Origin: Rasiella rasia
Lineage (GTDB): Bacteria; Bacteroidota; Bacteroidia; Flavobacteriales; Flavobacteriaceae
Length of the DNA stretch: 64,000 bases
Assembly (NCBI RefSeq): GCF_011044175.1
Contig: NZ_CP049057.1
Span: 2,247,501-2,311,500, forward strand
Direction of reading: 5' to 3'
Shown: piece after piece, positions 15,969 through 25,153 of the stretch
Layout: each line of letters begins with the position of its first letter
Position numbering within the stretch: position 1 is the first letter of the stretch
Position numbers and translations under genes: made by a program
The notes under the pieces: generated by a model
What the model saw: the letters and a program-made list of their open reading frames with translations, nothing else
Databases searched by the model: none
What the model was told of the DNA's origin: nothing

Positions 15969-17192
15969 ATGAGAATACTACTGTCTTCTATTTATCCTTA
16001 CGTCTTTTTACTGTTGTACCTTACCATTCCATTCGATGAGTACATGAGGGCCCTACCTAATATTCTGCTTATTGTACTGGCGGTTTCATTTCCATTTGTG
16101 GTAACAAAAGCAGATTTGCACAAGTTAAAACGACTTCCAACGATTTTGTTTATCGCCTTTATTCTTTTTGTTTTCTTCTTAGCATTAGGCATGGGTAGAC
16201 TAGAAGCAGACAGTTCTGTGCTTCAAAAAATAGCATTAGCCATGGGGTTGGCGATACTTTATGTGCCTATTCAGGGGTTTAAAAAAATTAAGAAGGCTAT
16301 TATATTTTCATCTGTTGCTGCCATTATATTTTCAACAGTGAGTATCGTTGTGGGCGTATATCAAGGGGCCGAGTTTGAGTTTTTAAATTCTGGTAACTTG
16401 ATAGAAGCGATGTTAGTAGATAGAATTTACCTTGGTTTGCTTTGTATATTGAGTATAATAGCGAGTTACTCATCATTAAAGAAAACATACCATCCGTCCA
16501 ACAGATATTACGTTGGAGCTATTATCCTGAATGTGTTTTTCATATTACTTATAGTATCTCGAATTGCCATTATCGCGTTAATTGTTCTGTTTATTCTAGG
16601 CATCTTTTACAGAAGAAGCAAAAGCACACAAATAATTTTTGTGGCTGCAACCTTATTTTTGGGTTTAGCGCTAACATTCATTTTAAACAACGATTTTAGA
16701 AAGAAGATACTATACACTCCTGCCGATACAGAAAGCCAGGGGCTGGTTGCTAACACCCTTGAAATGGAGCCAAGGACCATAATATGGAATTGTGCCCTTA
16801 AGATTTCAGAAACAAACAATTTTCTATGGCAAGGTATGGGCTTCACCAAAACCAACAAAGAATTACTAAGTTGTTATCAAGATACCGTAGATGATAAAGA
16901 AAAACGGGCATGGTTAATGGCCACAAAGTACAATACGCATAATCAGTTTTTAGATATTTACTTAGCTTCGGGCGCTATAGGTATCCTTTTGTTTGTTGGA
17001 TTTATACTCTTTGTTTTTCTTAGAAATAAGCGACAGTTTTTTCCAACAGCTCTGTTGTGCTCTTTAGTGCTTTTCCTTTTAGTCGAAAATTTATTTCATA
17101 GGCAAATTGGGGCGTACTATGTAGGCTTTGTCTTAATCATGCTTTTAATAAAGCCAATAACCCCGCAAAAGGAAGAAAGATTAATTACGTAA
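15969..17192 (+). CDS. O-antigen ligase/polymerase family membrane protein
   Basis: 407 residues with about ten membrane spans. The conserved periplasmic region is clear: 'MEPRTIIWNCALKISETNN', 'WQGMGFTKTNKELL' and 'KYNTHNQFLDIYLASGAIG', including the 'THN' motif of PF04932-type ligases. It is therefore a WaaL-like ligase or a polymerase. A gap of 99 bases separates it from the wecG-like gene and it ends 15 bases before a promoter element for ugd. With the gene at 12164 it is the second ligase-type protein of the locus, which leaves open which one attaches the finished glycan. Confidence 0.75.
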   Translation: MRILLSSIYPYVFLLLYLTIPFDEYMRALPNILLIVLAVSFPFVVTKADLHKLKRLPTILFIAFILFVFFLALGMGRLEADSSVLQKIALAMGLAILYVPIQGFKKIKKAIIFSSVAAIIFSTVSIVVGVYQGAEFEFLNSGNLIEAMLVDRIYLGLLCILSIIASYSSLKKTYHPSNRYYVGAIILNVFFILLIVSRIAIIALIVLFILGIFYRRSKSTQIIFVAATLFLGLALTFILNNDFRKKILYTPADTESQGLVANTLEMEPRTIIWNCALKISETNNFLWQGMGFTKTNKELLSCYQDTVDDKEKRAWLMATKYNTHNQFLDIYLASGAIGILLFVGFILFVFLRNKRQFFPTALLCSLVLFLLVENLFHRQIGAYYVGFVLIMLLIKPITPQKEERLIT

Positions 17193-17207
17193 AAGCATAA
17201 CAAATTG

Positions 17208-17215
17208 TACTTTTG
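17208..17215 (+). promoter_or_regulatory. -7 promoter element TACTTTTG for the ugd-uxs-initiating transferase operon
   Basis: TACTTTTG fits TAnnTTTG and lies 127 bases before the ugd ATG, immediately after the ligase-like gene. The long leader that would result includes GAAATGCCC (17258-17266) facing GGGCATTCC (17304-17312), able to form a stem of about eight pairs with one mismatch around a 37-base loop. That structure may be chance. Confidence 0.5.
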
Positions 17216-17341
17216 CCGCTCAGAACGCAATTGATAGTGCTGAAAGAATAAAACAATGAAATGCCCATAACCAATGTGCAAATAGAAGGGAGATGATTGA
17301 AAGGGGCATTCCATCTTCATAGTTAAAAATATTGTATACAG

Positions 17342-18652
17342 ATGAAAATCACCGTAATAGGAACAGGGTATGTAGGCCTAGTAACTGGTACCTGCCTAGC
17401 AGAAACAGGAAACGAAGTAGTTTGCGTAGATATTGATGCCGATAAAGTGGCAAAGATGAAAAACAAAATTGTACCCATCTATGAACCTCATTTAGATGTA
17501 CTTTTTGAGCGCAATATTAATGCAAACAGGCTTTCTTTTACCACCTCACTAGACGAAGGTTTAGCTCATGGTGAGATAGTATTCTTAGCACTACCCACTC
17601 CAGAAGATGAAGATGGTTCTGCAGATTTAAGTTATGTACTTAACGTTTCCGAAGAAATAGGGAAGAAAATTCAAGAATACAAAGTTATTGTAGATAAAAG
17701 CACCGTACCAGTAGGTACAGCAGAGAAGGTTCAAGCGGTTATCGCGAAAAACGCACAATGTGATTTTGATGTGGTCTCTAATCCAGAATTTTTACGTGAA
17801 GGTTTTGCGGTAGACGATTTCTTAAAGCCAGAACGAATTGTAGTTGGGTCTAGTAGCGATCGCGCAACTGCGCTAATGCAAAAACTATACGCTCCATTTG
17901 TAAGATCGGGCAACCCCATAATTATTATGGACGAAAAATCTGCAGAGCTCACTAAATATGCCGCTAATTCATTCTTGGCAGCTAAGATTACCTTTATGAA
18001 TGAAGTGGCTAACTACTGCGAAAAAGTTGGAGCCGATGTAGACAAAGTACGTGTTGGGATGGGTACCGATAGCCGAATTGGCAAACGTTTTTTGTTTCCG
18101 GGCATTGGGTACGGCGGGTCATGCTTTCCTAAAGATGTAAAAGCACTTCAAAAAGCGGGGAGAGATCAAGGTTTCGAGTTTCAGATTCTTGACGCAGTTA
18201 TTTCAGTAAACAAAAGGCAAAAAACCATCTTATTACCTAAAATTGAAGACTATTTTGAGCATCAGCTTTCTGGGAAAAAGATTGCAATTTGGGGGCTAGC
18301 CTTTAAACCAGAAACAGACGATATTAGAGAGGCTCCGGCTATTGATGTAATGAATGCATTATTAGACAAAGGAGCGACACTTTCAGTATTTGATCCAGAA
18401 GCAATGCCCAATATTAAAAAACAATTTGGGGATAAATTACAGTATGCTTCTGGTATGTACGAAGCTCTTGAGGGAGCAGATGCATTAGTTATATGTACAG
18501 AATGGAGCATTTTTAGAACACCAAACTATCAAAAACTAAAGCAACTTTTAAGCAAGCCTGTCATCTTTGATGGTAGAAACTTATACAATGTTGAAGACAT
18601 ACATGCCGAAGGATTTACGTACTACTCAATTGGTAGAAAAACCGCACACTAA
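17342..18652 (+). CDS. ugd: UDP-glucose 6-dehydrogenase (UDP-glucose/GDP-mannose dehydrogenase family)
   Basis: 436 residues. It has an N-terminal Rossmann motif 'GTGYVG' at 7-12, 'STVPVGT' at 120-126, 'NPEFLREG' near 147-154 and the catalytic 'GYGGSCFPKD' with Cys261. The C-terminal UDP-binding domain contains 'IWGLAFKPETDDIREAP'. It oxidises UDP-glucose to UDP-glucuronate with two NAD+. The decarboxylase gene starts directly after the stop (TAA-ATG with no gap), which points to UDP-glucuronate as product rather than a ManNAcA-type sugar. The enzyme is cytoplasmic and supplies nucleotide sugars for the locus. Confidence 0.93.
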   Translation: MKITVIGTGYVGLVTGTCLAETGNEVVCVDIDADKVAKMKNKIVPIYEPHLDVLFERNINANRLSFTTSLDEGLAHGEIVFLALPTPEDEDGSADLSYVLNVSEEIGKKIQEYKVIVDKSTVPVGTAEKVQAVIAKNAQCDFDVVSNPEFLREGFAVDDFLKPERIVVGSSSDRATALMQKLYAPFVRSGNPIIIMDEKSAELTKYAANSFLAAKITFMNEVANYCEKVGADVDKVRVGMGTDSRIGKRFLFPGIGYGGSCFPKDVKALQKAGRDQGFEFQILDAVISVNKRQKTILLPKIEDYFEHQLSGKKIAIWGLAFKPETDDIREAPAIDVMNALLDKGATLSVFDPEAMPNIKKQFGDKLQYASGMYEALEGADALVICTEWSIFRTPNYQKLKQLLSKPVIFDGRNLYNVEDIHAEGFTYYSIGRKTAH

Positions 18653-19642
18653 ATGAAAAAAACTGTTCTCATAACTGGAGCCGCAGGCTTTTTAGGGTCT
18701 CACCTATGTGATAAATTTATGGCAGAAGGCTATCGTGTTGTGGGCATGGATAACTTAATCACCGGAGATCTTAAGAATATTGAGCATCTTTTTGAGAAAG
18801 AAGATTTCGAATTTTCACACCACGACGTTACTAAATTTGTACACGTGCCTGGACAGGTAGATTATATCCTTCATTTCGCTTCGCCTGCCAGTCCGATAGA
18901 TTATCTTAAGATTCCTATACAGACGCTTAAAGTAGGCTCGTTAGGCACACATAATCTCTTAGGACTTGCAAAGGAAAAAAATGCTAGAATCTTAATTGCA
19001 TCAACTTCGGAAGTATATGGCGATCCGCTGGTTCATCCACAAAGCGAAGAATACTACGGAAATGTAAATACCATAGGACCACGTGGCGTTTATGACGAAG
19101 CCAAACGCTTTCAAGAAAGTATCACCATGGCATACCATAGATTTCATGGTCTTGAAACTAGAATTGCCAGAATATTTAATACCTACGGCCCACGAATGAG
19201 ACTGAATGATGGTAGGGTAATCCCAGCATTTATTGGTCAGGCATTAAGAGGCGAAGATTTAACCGTTTTTGGAGATGGCCAACAAACACGTTCTTTTTGC
19301 TATGTAGACGATCAGGTAGATGGCCTCTACAAGCTTTTGCTAAGTGATTATTCGCTACCAGTAAATATTGGCAATCCAGACGAGATTACCATTCTGGAGT
19401 TTGCAGAAGAAATTATTAAACTTACAGAGACTAATCAGAAAGTAATTTTTAAAGAGCTACCAAAAGACGATCCATTACAAAGACAACCAAACATAGAAAA
19501 GGCAAAAGAAATCCTTGGGTGGCAACCAAAAGTATCTCGAAGTGAAGGCATGAAAACAACCTTTCAATATTTTAAGAGCCTATCTAAAGAAGAGCTTTTT
19601 AAAAGCGAGCATAAAGATTTTTCTAAACACAACAGGTCTTAA
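18653..19642 (+). CDS. uxs: UDP-glucuronate decarboxylase (UDP-xylose synthase), extended SDR
   Basis: 329 residues. '[11 protein letters not shown]' at 8-18 binds NAD+; '[11 protein letters not shown]' at 74-84 and '[14 protein letters not shown]' near 117-130 are hallmarks of UDP-glucuronate decarboxylases; Y147 and K151 in 'YDEAK' are the catalytic pair; 'NTYGPRM' follows. It oxidises and decarboxylates UDP-GlcA to UDP-xylose. It sits directly after ugd with no intergenic base and overlaps the next gene by one base, so the three form a coupled unit. The predicted outcome is a xylose or 4-keto-pentose-derived sugar in the surface glycan. Confidence 0.9.
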   Translation: MKKTVLITGAAGFLGSHLCDKFMAEGYRVVGMDNLITGDLKNIEHLFEKEDFEFSHHDVTKFVHVPGQVDYILHFASPASPIDYLKIPIQTLKVGSLGTHNLLGLAKEKNARILIASTSEVYGDPLVHPQSEEYYGNVNTIGPRGVYDEAKRFQESITMAYHRFHGLETRIARIFNTYGPRMRLNDGRVIPAFIGQALRGEDLTVFGDGQQTRSFCYVDDQVDGLYKLLLSDYSLPVNIGNPDEITILEFAEEIIKLTETNQKVIFKELPKDDPLQRQPNIEKAKEILGWQPKVSRSEGMKTTFQYFKSLSKEELFKSEHKDFSKHNRS

Positions 19643-20994
19643 TGATATTTCAACGCGGAAGATACTCGGGGTTTTTACGACCTATTTCTTATATACTGGA
19701 TCTTACCATTATTTTCCTGCTTGCCTATTACTTTTTTGAAGACAAACTACTCTATTTTCAGTTTGGTGTTTTTGTTTTAGTGGGGTGGATTATCCTTTCG
19801 CTTAAATCTAATTTTTACGATATCTATCGCTTTACCCATGTGTCTAAAATTATGTCACTTATTGGTAAACAAGGAATTGTTTTCTTTCTAATTGTATTTT
19901 CCTTTTTCGGTTTTTATAATGAACTTGATATCAACGCTTGGCAAATTGTACTCTATGTGCTTTGGGTTTTGTTGATTATTTCAGTTATAAAATTTACCAT
20001 TTTCTTTATCCTAAAACGCTATCGGTCTCGCTTCGGCGGAAACTCTAGAAAGGTGGTTATTATTGGCCTTAATAAGAAAACCGACCAGTTGCGTAAATTC
20101 TTTGATAAGAATCCAGAATATGGTTACAGATTAAAAAACACCTTCGATATAAAAAATGGGGACGAAAATTTAGATGACTGCTTTAAGTACATTACAGAGA
20201 ATGATGTAGACGAAATTTATAGCTCAATCGGGCAATTAAGTAATAAGCAACTTACCATGCTTATCGATTTTGCGGATAACAACCTAAAAGTGCTCAAATT
20301 TCTACCAGACAATAAAGAAATTTATAGTAAAAAGCTCGATTTCGATTATTATGGCGTGCTTCCAATACTTTCCATGAGAAAGATACCCATAGACGAGCCC
20401 TTTAACCAATTTATTAAAAGAAGCTTCGATATTGTATTATCTGTCCTTGTTATAGTAGGGGTACTTTCGTGGCTCACACCAATTCTTGCTTTGTTAATCA
20501 CTTTAGAGTCTAAGGGCCCCGTATTTTTTAAGCAAAAGCGAAACGGTCTGGACTACAAAGAATTTAACTGCTACAAGTATCGCTCAATGCGACCTAACCC
20601 AATGGCAGATTTGCATCAGATTAGTAAGAATGATCCAAGGGTAACAAAGGTTGGAAGAATTATTAGAAAGACAAGTATAGATGAACTACCTCAGTTTATT
20701 AATGTTCTTAAAGGTGAAATGTCTGTTGTAGGACCAAGACCCCATATGGTAAGTCATACCCACATGTACGCAGAGCGAATCGATAAATTTATGGTGCGTC
20801 ACTTTATTAAACCAGGTATCACGGGACTTGCTCAGGTTAGCGGCTACAGAGGTGAAGTAGAAGATGACAACCACATTATTAATCGTGTTAAATACGATAT
20901 ATTTTATCTAGAGAACTGGTCTCTTTTTTTAGACGTTAAGATTGTCTTTCAGACCGTATACAATGCACTTCGCGGTGAAGAAAAAGCGTATTAA
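19642..20994 (+). CDS. Undecaprenyl-phosphate sugar phosphotransferase (WcaJ-type, initiating)
   Basis: 450 residues. Four or five N-terminal membrane spans (to about residue 130) and a central Rossmann-like region ('KVVIIGLNKKTDQL') precede the C-terminal bacterial sugar transferase domain. That domain opens with 'KRSFDIVLSVLVIVG' and carries 'ESKGPVFFKQKRNG', 'CYKYRSMRPN', 'IRKTSIDELPQF', 'GEMSVVGPRP' and 'KPGITGLAQVSGYRG'. It transfers a sugar-1-phosphate from a UDP-sugar to undecaprenyl phosphate at the cytoplasmic face, the first step of Wzx/Wzy glycans. The stop overlaps that of the convergent GT4 gene (shared TTAA). Confidence 0.92.
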   Translation: MIFQRGRYSGFLRPISYILDLTIIFLLAYYFFEDKLLYFQFGVFVLVGWIILSLKSNFYDIYRFTHVSKIMSLIGKQGIVFFLIVFSFFGFYNELDINAWQIVLYVLWVLLIISVIKFTIFFILKRYRSRFGGNSRKVVIIGLNKKTDQLRKFFDKNPEYGYRLKNTFDIKNGDENLDDCFKYITENDVDEIYSSIGQLSNKQLTMLIDFADNNLKVLKFLPDNKEIYSKKLDFDYYGVLPILSMRKIPIDEPFNQFIKRSFDIVLSVLVIVGVLSWLTPILALLITLESKGPVFFKQKRNGLDYKEFNCYKYRSMRPNPMADLHQISKNDPRVTKVGRIIRKTSIDELPQFINVLKGEMSVVGPRPHMVSHTHMYAERIDKFMVRHFIKPGITGLAQVSGYRGEVEDDNHIINRVKYDIFYLENWSLFLDVKIVFQTVYNALRGEEKAY

Positions 20995-22157
20995 ATCGAG
21001 TCGATTGCTCTTAAAAAGGAATTAAACTGTGCTTCAAAATTGAAATTGGCTACTGCACGTTCTTGTACTAACTTCTTCGGAAATTTCTGAATTTCATCCT
21101 GCGTTATATCATCAATAAATTGTTGAAGTCCTAGATAGTCTTGAACTGGAAGAACCCAACCTAATCCAGTTTCCGAAACAATGGTTCCTCCTTCACCTCC
21201 TCCCATATAAAGCAATGGCAAACCTAAACGAGCGTATTCAAATATTTTTGAGGGTACAGAGCCATAAATACGTTTTGCTAACGGAATAAATGCTATGTCG
21301 TACGTCGCTAATTCTGCGTGTAAGATGTCTCTAGCTACAGTACCGTGATAGATTACTTGTAAATTCTTCGGGTGCGCAAGTAAATTGGCCTCAGGTCCAT
21401 CGCCATAGATGTGAAACTCTACATGCGCTGGAAAGTTTATAGTGCTTACTATTTCTGAAATTCCCTGAGCAACACCCAATAGCCCAGCGTAGACTATTTT
21501 TATTGGTAATTTGGTTTGCTGCGCTGCCAATGTTGGAGGTGTAAACGCAGGAAAGTTTTGATACAATAATACTGGTGTTTTCAGTTTTTTTGACGCTATA
21601 TGTGATAAAATTTCTTCAGATTGCCCCAAAATAAGCTGCGAACTACGGTAACAAAATCGCTCCATAGCCTCTAAAATAGAATAGTAGAAGCCCTTGCGTA
21701 ACAAACCCATTTCTAGTCCGGCCAACGGCCATAAATCTGAAACATTCAGCACTGTCTTTTTTCGAAGTAATCTACTCCACAAAACGGCTGTAAATCCAAC
21801 AAAAACAGGTGAATACTGAACAAAAACCAATTTTGGTATGCGCTTTAGAATAAAAAACCATTTCAAACTAAACGAAAAGGAAAGCATGCTGCAAAGGCGC
21901 AAAAATTTATTAGAAGATTTACTAGGCCACAACCATAATCGATGTATGGTAATACCATTTTCTATTGTTTTAGCATAGAGCTTTCCTTTAAACTCAGCAA
22001 AAACCTTTCCCGTAGGATAATTGGGCATTGGGCAAACTACTGCTACCTTATAGCCTTTGCGGTGCAGTGCATTTGCTAAAACTTGAATTCTATTGGGAGC
22101 CGCCCCGCGCTCTGGCGGATAATAATTGCTAACCAATAAAATGGGCGTAGGCTTCAT
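20991..22157 (-). CDS. GT4-family glycosyltransferase (WbuB-like)
   Basis: 388 residues, GT-B fold. The N-terminus 'LLVSNYYPPERGAAPNRI' is the acceptor-side opening typical of WbuB-type GT4 enzymes. The donor site is visible as 'YAGLLGVAQG', 'HIYGDGPEANLL' and 'GSVPSKIFEYARLGLPLLYM' (an E-x7-E-like region). It likely adds a sugar to the lipid-linked repeat unit. The gene starts directly next to the stop of the upstream adenylate-forming enzyme (22158), so these two make a leftward operon running against the main polysaccharide block. Confidence 0.87.
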   Translation of the reverse strand: MKPTPILLVSNYYPPERGAAPNRIQVLANALHRKGYKVAVVCPMPNYPTGKVFAEFKGKLYAKTIENGITIHRLWLWPSKSSNKFLRLCSMLSFSFSLKWFFILKRIPKLVFVQYSPVFVGFTAVLWSRLLRKKTVLNVSDLWPLAGLEMGLLRKGFYYSILEAMERFCYRSSQLILGQSEEILSHIASKKLKTPVLLYQNFPAFTPPTLAAQQTKLPIKIVYAGLLGVAQGISEIVSTINFPAHVEFHIYGDGPEANLLAHPKNLQVIYHGTVARDILHAELATYDIAFIPLAKRIYGSVPSKIFEYARLGLPLLYMGGGEGGTIVSETGLGWVLPVQDYLGLQQFIDDITQDEIQKFPKKLVQERAVANFNFEAQFNSFLRAIDSI

Positions 22158-23489
22158 TTATAGTTCAGAAATAAATTGTTTTAATTTTCCGCGATTGCTA
22201 CGATCAAGGAGTTCTACGCGCTCACATTTCAGTATAACCTTAACTCCCAGATATGTTAGCAAGGCATCTTGTAATGCTTCTTCTTCGGTTTTATTTAAGT
22301 TACGTTCTGCAACATATTTTAACGTGAAGGTGTCTTTTGCATTTTGTATCATCACAAATTCATGTACGATGCTATCTTCTCCCATGGAACTTTTGGCAAC
22401 ATAATAAAATGTATGTCCAGGAACAGTCGTTCCGTTTACCAAAATAGCGTTGTCGTTAGCACGTCCTAGCAGTTCTTTTAAAATCGGTTTTTTAAGGGTT
22501 GAGGTTTCGTCTAGAACACCTAAATCTCCTACTTCATATCGAATAAAGGGATGGGCCTTATTATACAACATGGTTACTAAAATTCTCCCGGGCATTCCAT
22601 AGGGTACAGGCTTGCCTGCATCATCTACAATTTCAAGATAGATATTTTCACTATTAACCTGAAATTCTCCGCTTGTGTTGGTGAATGCCAAAAGGTCGAG
22701 TTCGCTAGCGCCGTATTCGTTTATTACTGGAACGCCAAGTTGATCTTCTAGTAAAATTTTGTCGTCTGGAAACAGCATTTCACTTGTTACAATGCAATGC
22801 GTTAAGGTAGGACAGATAGTTATTAATTTTATATTCTTTCGTTTCAGAAATTTTGCAAAGAGTACGATAGAGCTCGTATGCCCGTTGATATAGTCAAACT
22901 TTTTTCTTCGGAAAACGCTTAGAAATTCTTCCATTTTTTCTTCAGAAAGATCGAATATTGGAAAGCGATACCTATTGCTTAAGCGATCTTTTACACGTTC
23001 TTTTTGATATGCAGTAAACTCTAACGGAATACCATAAAAACGCGCCTGATACGAAGTATTAAAATCAAGCCCATACCAACCAAAGCGGTCTATAATTCCT
23101 GCCCAAGTTAGTGCGTGACAAAAGTAATCTTTGGCGTAATGCAGGGGTGTACCACTGCTACCAGAGGTTTTGCCCGTATGTATTTTTTTTGCGTTGAAAT
23201 TGTCACTTAATCGCTGTGGTAAAGAAATTTGTAAATCCTTTTTTTTAAGTATGGGAATATCTTCCCAAACAGCTGTTGCCGTGTCTGCAATAAAACGTCT
23301 GTAAAAGGGGGTGTGTTTTAAGTGATAAGAGAAAATAGTATTGCGAGAATCTTCAACGTACTGTGTGTAACTGCCCTCAGGAATCTGTTTAATTTCTTGC
23401 AACCGCGCCTGTGCTTCCTCTACTGGGAATCCTTTAATACGCATGGTGACATCGAATAAATTCAAAATAGAAAGTGTGGCTTTTGTCAT
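22158..23489 (-). CDS. CapK-like adenylate-forming enzyme (phenylacetate-CoA ligase superfamily)
   Basis: 443 residues. 'KTSGSSGTPLHY' near 107-118 is the phosphate-binding loop of ANL enzymes, and 'NEYGASELD' and 'RYEVGDLGVLDE' are the A5 and A7 motifs. CapK-type proteins of capsule loci are thought to activate small carboxylic acids for transfer to sugars. The real substrate is unknown. It is the first gene of the leftward pair with the GT4 gene. The ATG at 23489 lies against a -7-like element, so either the message is leaderless or translation starts at the next in-frame ATG (23444), 15 codons later. Confidence 0.8.
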   Translation of the reverse strand: MTKATLSILNLFDVTMRIKGFPVEEAQARLQEIKQIPEGSYTQYVEDSRNTIFSYHLKHTPFYRRFIADTATAVWEDIPILKKKDLQISLPQRLSDNFNAKKIHTGKTSGSSGTPLHYAKDYFCHALTWAGIIDRFGWYGLDFNTSYQARFYGIPLEFTAYQKERVKDRLSNRYRFPIFDLSEEKMEEFLSVFRRKKFDYINGHTSSIVLFAKFLKRKNIKLITICPTLTHCIVTSEMLFPDDKILLEDQLGVPVINEYGASELDLLAFTNTSGEFQVNSENIYLEIVDDAGKPVPYGMPGRILVTMLYNKAHPFIRYEVGDLGVLDETSTLKKPILKELLGRANDNAILVNGTTVPGHTFYYVAKSSMGEDSIVHEFVMIQNAKDTFTLKYVAERNLNKTEEEALQDALLTYLGVKVILKCERVELLDRSNRGKLKQFISEL

Positions 23490-23490
23490 A

Positions 23491-23498
23491 CAAATGTA
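23491..23498 (-). promoter_or_regulatory. -7 promoter element TACATTTG (minus strand) for the capK-like operon
   Basis: Read on the minus strand the bases are TACATTTG, an exact TAnnTTTG match, ending two bases before the annotated ATG. A promoter this close would give a leaderless transcript or shift the start to 23444. Confidence 0.4.
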
Positions 23499-23521
23499 GC
23501 GAAACTGTATGTTGAAATCCT

Positions 23522-23529
23522 TATTTTTG
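23522..23529 (+). promoter_or_regulatory. -7 promoter element TATTTTTG for purD
   Basis: TATTTTTG matches TAnnTTTG and lies 60 bases before the purD ATG at 23590. It argues against the longer in-frame start at 23509, which would precede the promoter. It is divergent from the capK element 24 bases away. Confidence 0.55.
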
Positions 23530-23589
23530 CATCTTTATGTACGAGCTCGTTCGTTCTGTGACGTAGCAATAATTAAGAAGACATATACA

Positions 23590-24858
23590 ATGAATATACT
23601 AATTTTAGGAGCTGGGGGTAGAGAGCACACGTTTGCACATCAGATAGTTAAAAGTAACCAATGTACCAAACTTTTCGTGGCGCCTGGTAATGCAGGAACG
23701 GCTAAAATAGCTACCAATATTACGCTAAGTGTTACAGATTTTCAGGCTATTAAACAATGTGTTATTTCTAATGAGATTACCATGGTGGTAGTAGGTCCTG
23801 AAGACCCGCTAGTGCAAGGGATAGCAAACTTTTTTTCCGAAGATGACGCACTAAAAGAGGTTATGCTTATTGGTCCTTCAAAAAGAGGTGCTTTGTTAGA
23901 AGGAAGTAAAGAACGAGCAAAAGAGTTTATGCTGCAGCATAATATACCCACTGCGGCTTATGCTAGCTTTACTGCCAAAAGTCTTGAAGCGGGCAAACAG
24001 TTTTTAGACACTCTAGAAGCGCCATATGTGCTTAAAGCAGATGGTCTTGCAGCAGGAAAAGGGGTGTTAATCTTACAAGATTTGAACGAAGCCAAAGCAG
24101 AATTAGAAGCCATGCTAAGCGGGAAGTTTGGTGATGCCAGCACTACTGTAGTGATTGAAGAGTTCTTAGACGGCATTGAGCTTAGTGTGTTTGTATTAAC
24201 CGATGGTAAGAATTATAAAGTATTACCAACAGCAAAAGACTACAAGCGCATAGGAGAAGGTGATGTGGGCTTAAATACAGGGGGCATGGGCGCTATTTCT
24301 CCGGTTCCATTTGCAGATGAAACCCTAATGCAAAAAATTGAAGAGCGAATAGTAAAACCAACCGTTCAAGGGCTTCAAGAAGAAAACATAGATTATAAAG
24401 GATTTATATTCATCGGACTTATAAAGGTGAATGATGAGCCGTATGTTATAGAATACAATGTACGTATGGGAGATCCCGAGACAGAAGTTGTATTGCCTCG
24501 CATACAAACAGATTTAGTTTCGTTATTACAAGCCACCTACCAACAAAAGCTAGATGAGGTTGAACTGTCTATAGATGTTCGAGCAGCAACTACAGTGATG
24601 GTTGTCTCTGGGGGCTATCCTGAGGCTTACGAAAAAGGGAAACAAATACAGGGAGCAGATGCTATAGAAGATTCTCTTGTATTTCATGCAGGAACGGCAG
24701 AAAAAGAGGGTGCTTTGGTAACCAATGGAGGCCGTGTTATTGCAATTACGTCCTTAGATGACGATTTCAGAAAAGCGCTAAAAAAATCCTATCAAAACAT
24801 AGAGAAACTACATTTCGATAGGATGTATTATAGAACCGACATCGGTTTTGATTTATAA
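23590..24858 (+). CDS. purD: Phosphoribosylamine-glycine ligase
   Basis: 422 residues from ATG 23590, matching the usual 420-430. The family N-terminus 'NILILGAGGREH' begins right after this start. Also visible are 'VVVGPEDPLVQGI', the ATP-grasp segment 'APYVLKADGLAAGKGVLI', 'LNTGGMGAISPVP' and 'YNVRMGDPETEVVLPR'. It catalyses ATP-dependent joining of 5-phosphoribosylamine and glycine, the second step of de novo purine synthesis, in the cytoplasm. Downstream lie the DUF6341 and DUF6427 genes, a neighbourhood I recall from other Flavobacteriia. Confidence 0.96.
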   Translation: MNILILGAGGREHTFAHQIVKSNQCTKLFVAPGNAGTAKIATNITLSVTDFQAIKQCVISNEITMVVVGPEDPLVQGIANFFSEDDALKEVMLIGPSKRGALLEGSKERAKEFMLQHNIPTAAYASFTAKSLEAGKQFLDTLEAPYVLKADGLAAGKGVLILQDLNEAKAELEAMLSGKFGDASTTVVIEEFLDGIELSVFVLTDGKNYKVLPTAKDYKRIGEGDVGLNTGGMGAISPVPFADETLMQKIEERIVKPTVQGLQEENIDYKGFIFIGLIKVNDEPYVIEYNVRMGDPETEVVLPRIQTDLVSLLQATYQQKLDEVELSIDVRAATTVMVVSGGYPEAYEKGKQIQGADAIEDSLVFHAGTAEKEGALVTNGGRVIAITSLDDDFRKALKKSYQNIEKLHFDRMYYRTDIGFDL

Positions 24859-24865
24859 GTAAAAA

Positions 24866-25114
24866 CTAGTTTTCAGGGGCATCACCCAGATAACCGTGTG
24901 ATGTCTGGCTGCGGTCTTCTTCGTTATTTTCGTTAAATTTCTTTAACTGGCCCATCCAGTATATAAAGGCAACAAAACCAACAATAGAAAGTAACCAATT
25001 TACCACATTGCTCATAGCCCAACTTTCTGTGCCCAATCGTAAGGCATCATAGGGAGCAAAAAGAACAGACTCTGTAAACGATTGTATTCCCTCAAAAACT
25101 TCTTTAAAAGTCAT
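24866..25114 (-). CDS. DUF6341-like small membrane protein (often misnamed uracil phosphoribosyltransferase)
   Basis: 82 residues from ATG 25114; the in-frame upstream ATG at 25135 falls within the promoter element at 25133-25140. The protein has an N-terminal amphipathic stretch 'FKEVFEGIQSFTESVLFAPYDALR', a single membrane span 'VVNWLLSIVGFVAFIYWM' (about 37-54) and an acidic, polar tail. Homologues in Flavobacteriia are commonly labelled uracil phosphoribosyltransferase, but nothing of that enzyme (for example a PRPP-binding loop) is present. Function is unknown. It is divergent from the DUF6427 gene with overlapping upstream regions. Confidence 0.75.
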   Translation of the reverse strand: MTFKEVFEGIQSFTESVLFAPYDALRLGTESWAMSNVVNWLLSIVGFVAFIYWMGQLKKFNENNEEDRSQTSHGYLGDAPEN

Positions 25115-25132
25115 AATTGTATATTTATCTTG

Positions 25133-25140
25133 CAAAAGTA
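25133..25140 (-). promoter_or_regulatory. -7 promoter element TACTTTTG (minus strand) for the DUF6341 gene
   Basis: The minus strand reads TACTTTTG, an exact consensus match, 18 bases upstream of ATG 25114. It decides the start of the small gene and sits 13 bases before the divergent gene. Confidence 0.6.
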
Positions 25141-25153
25141 GAAAACAACGCCC

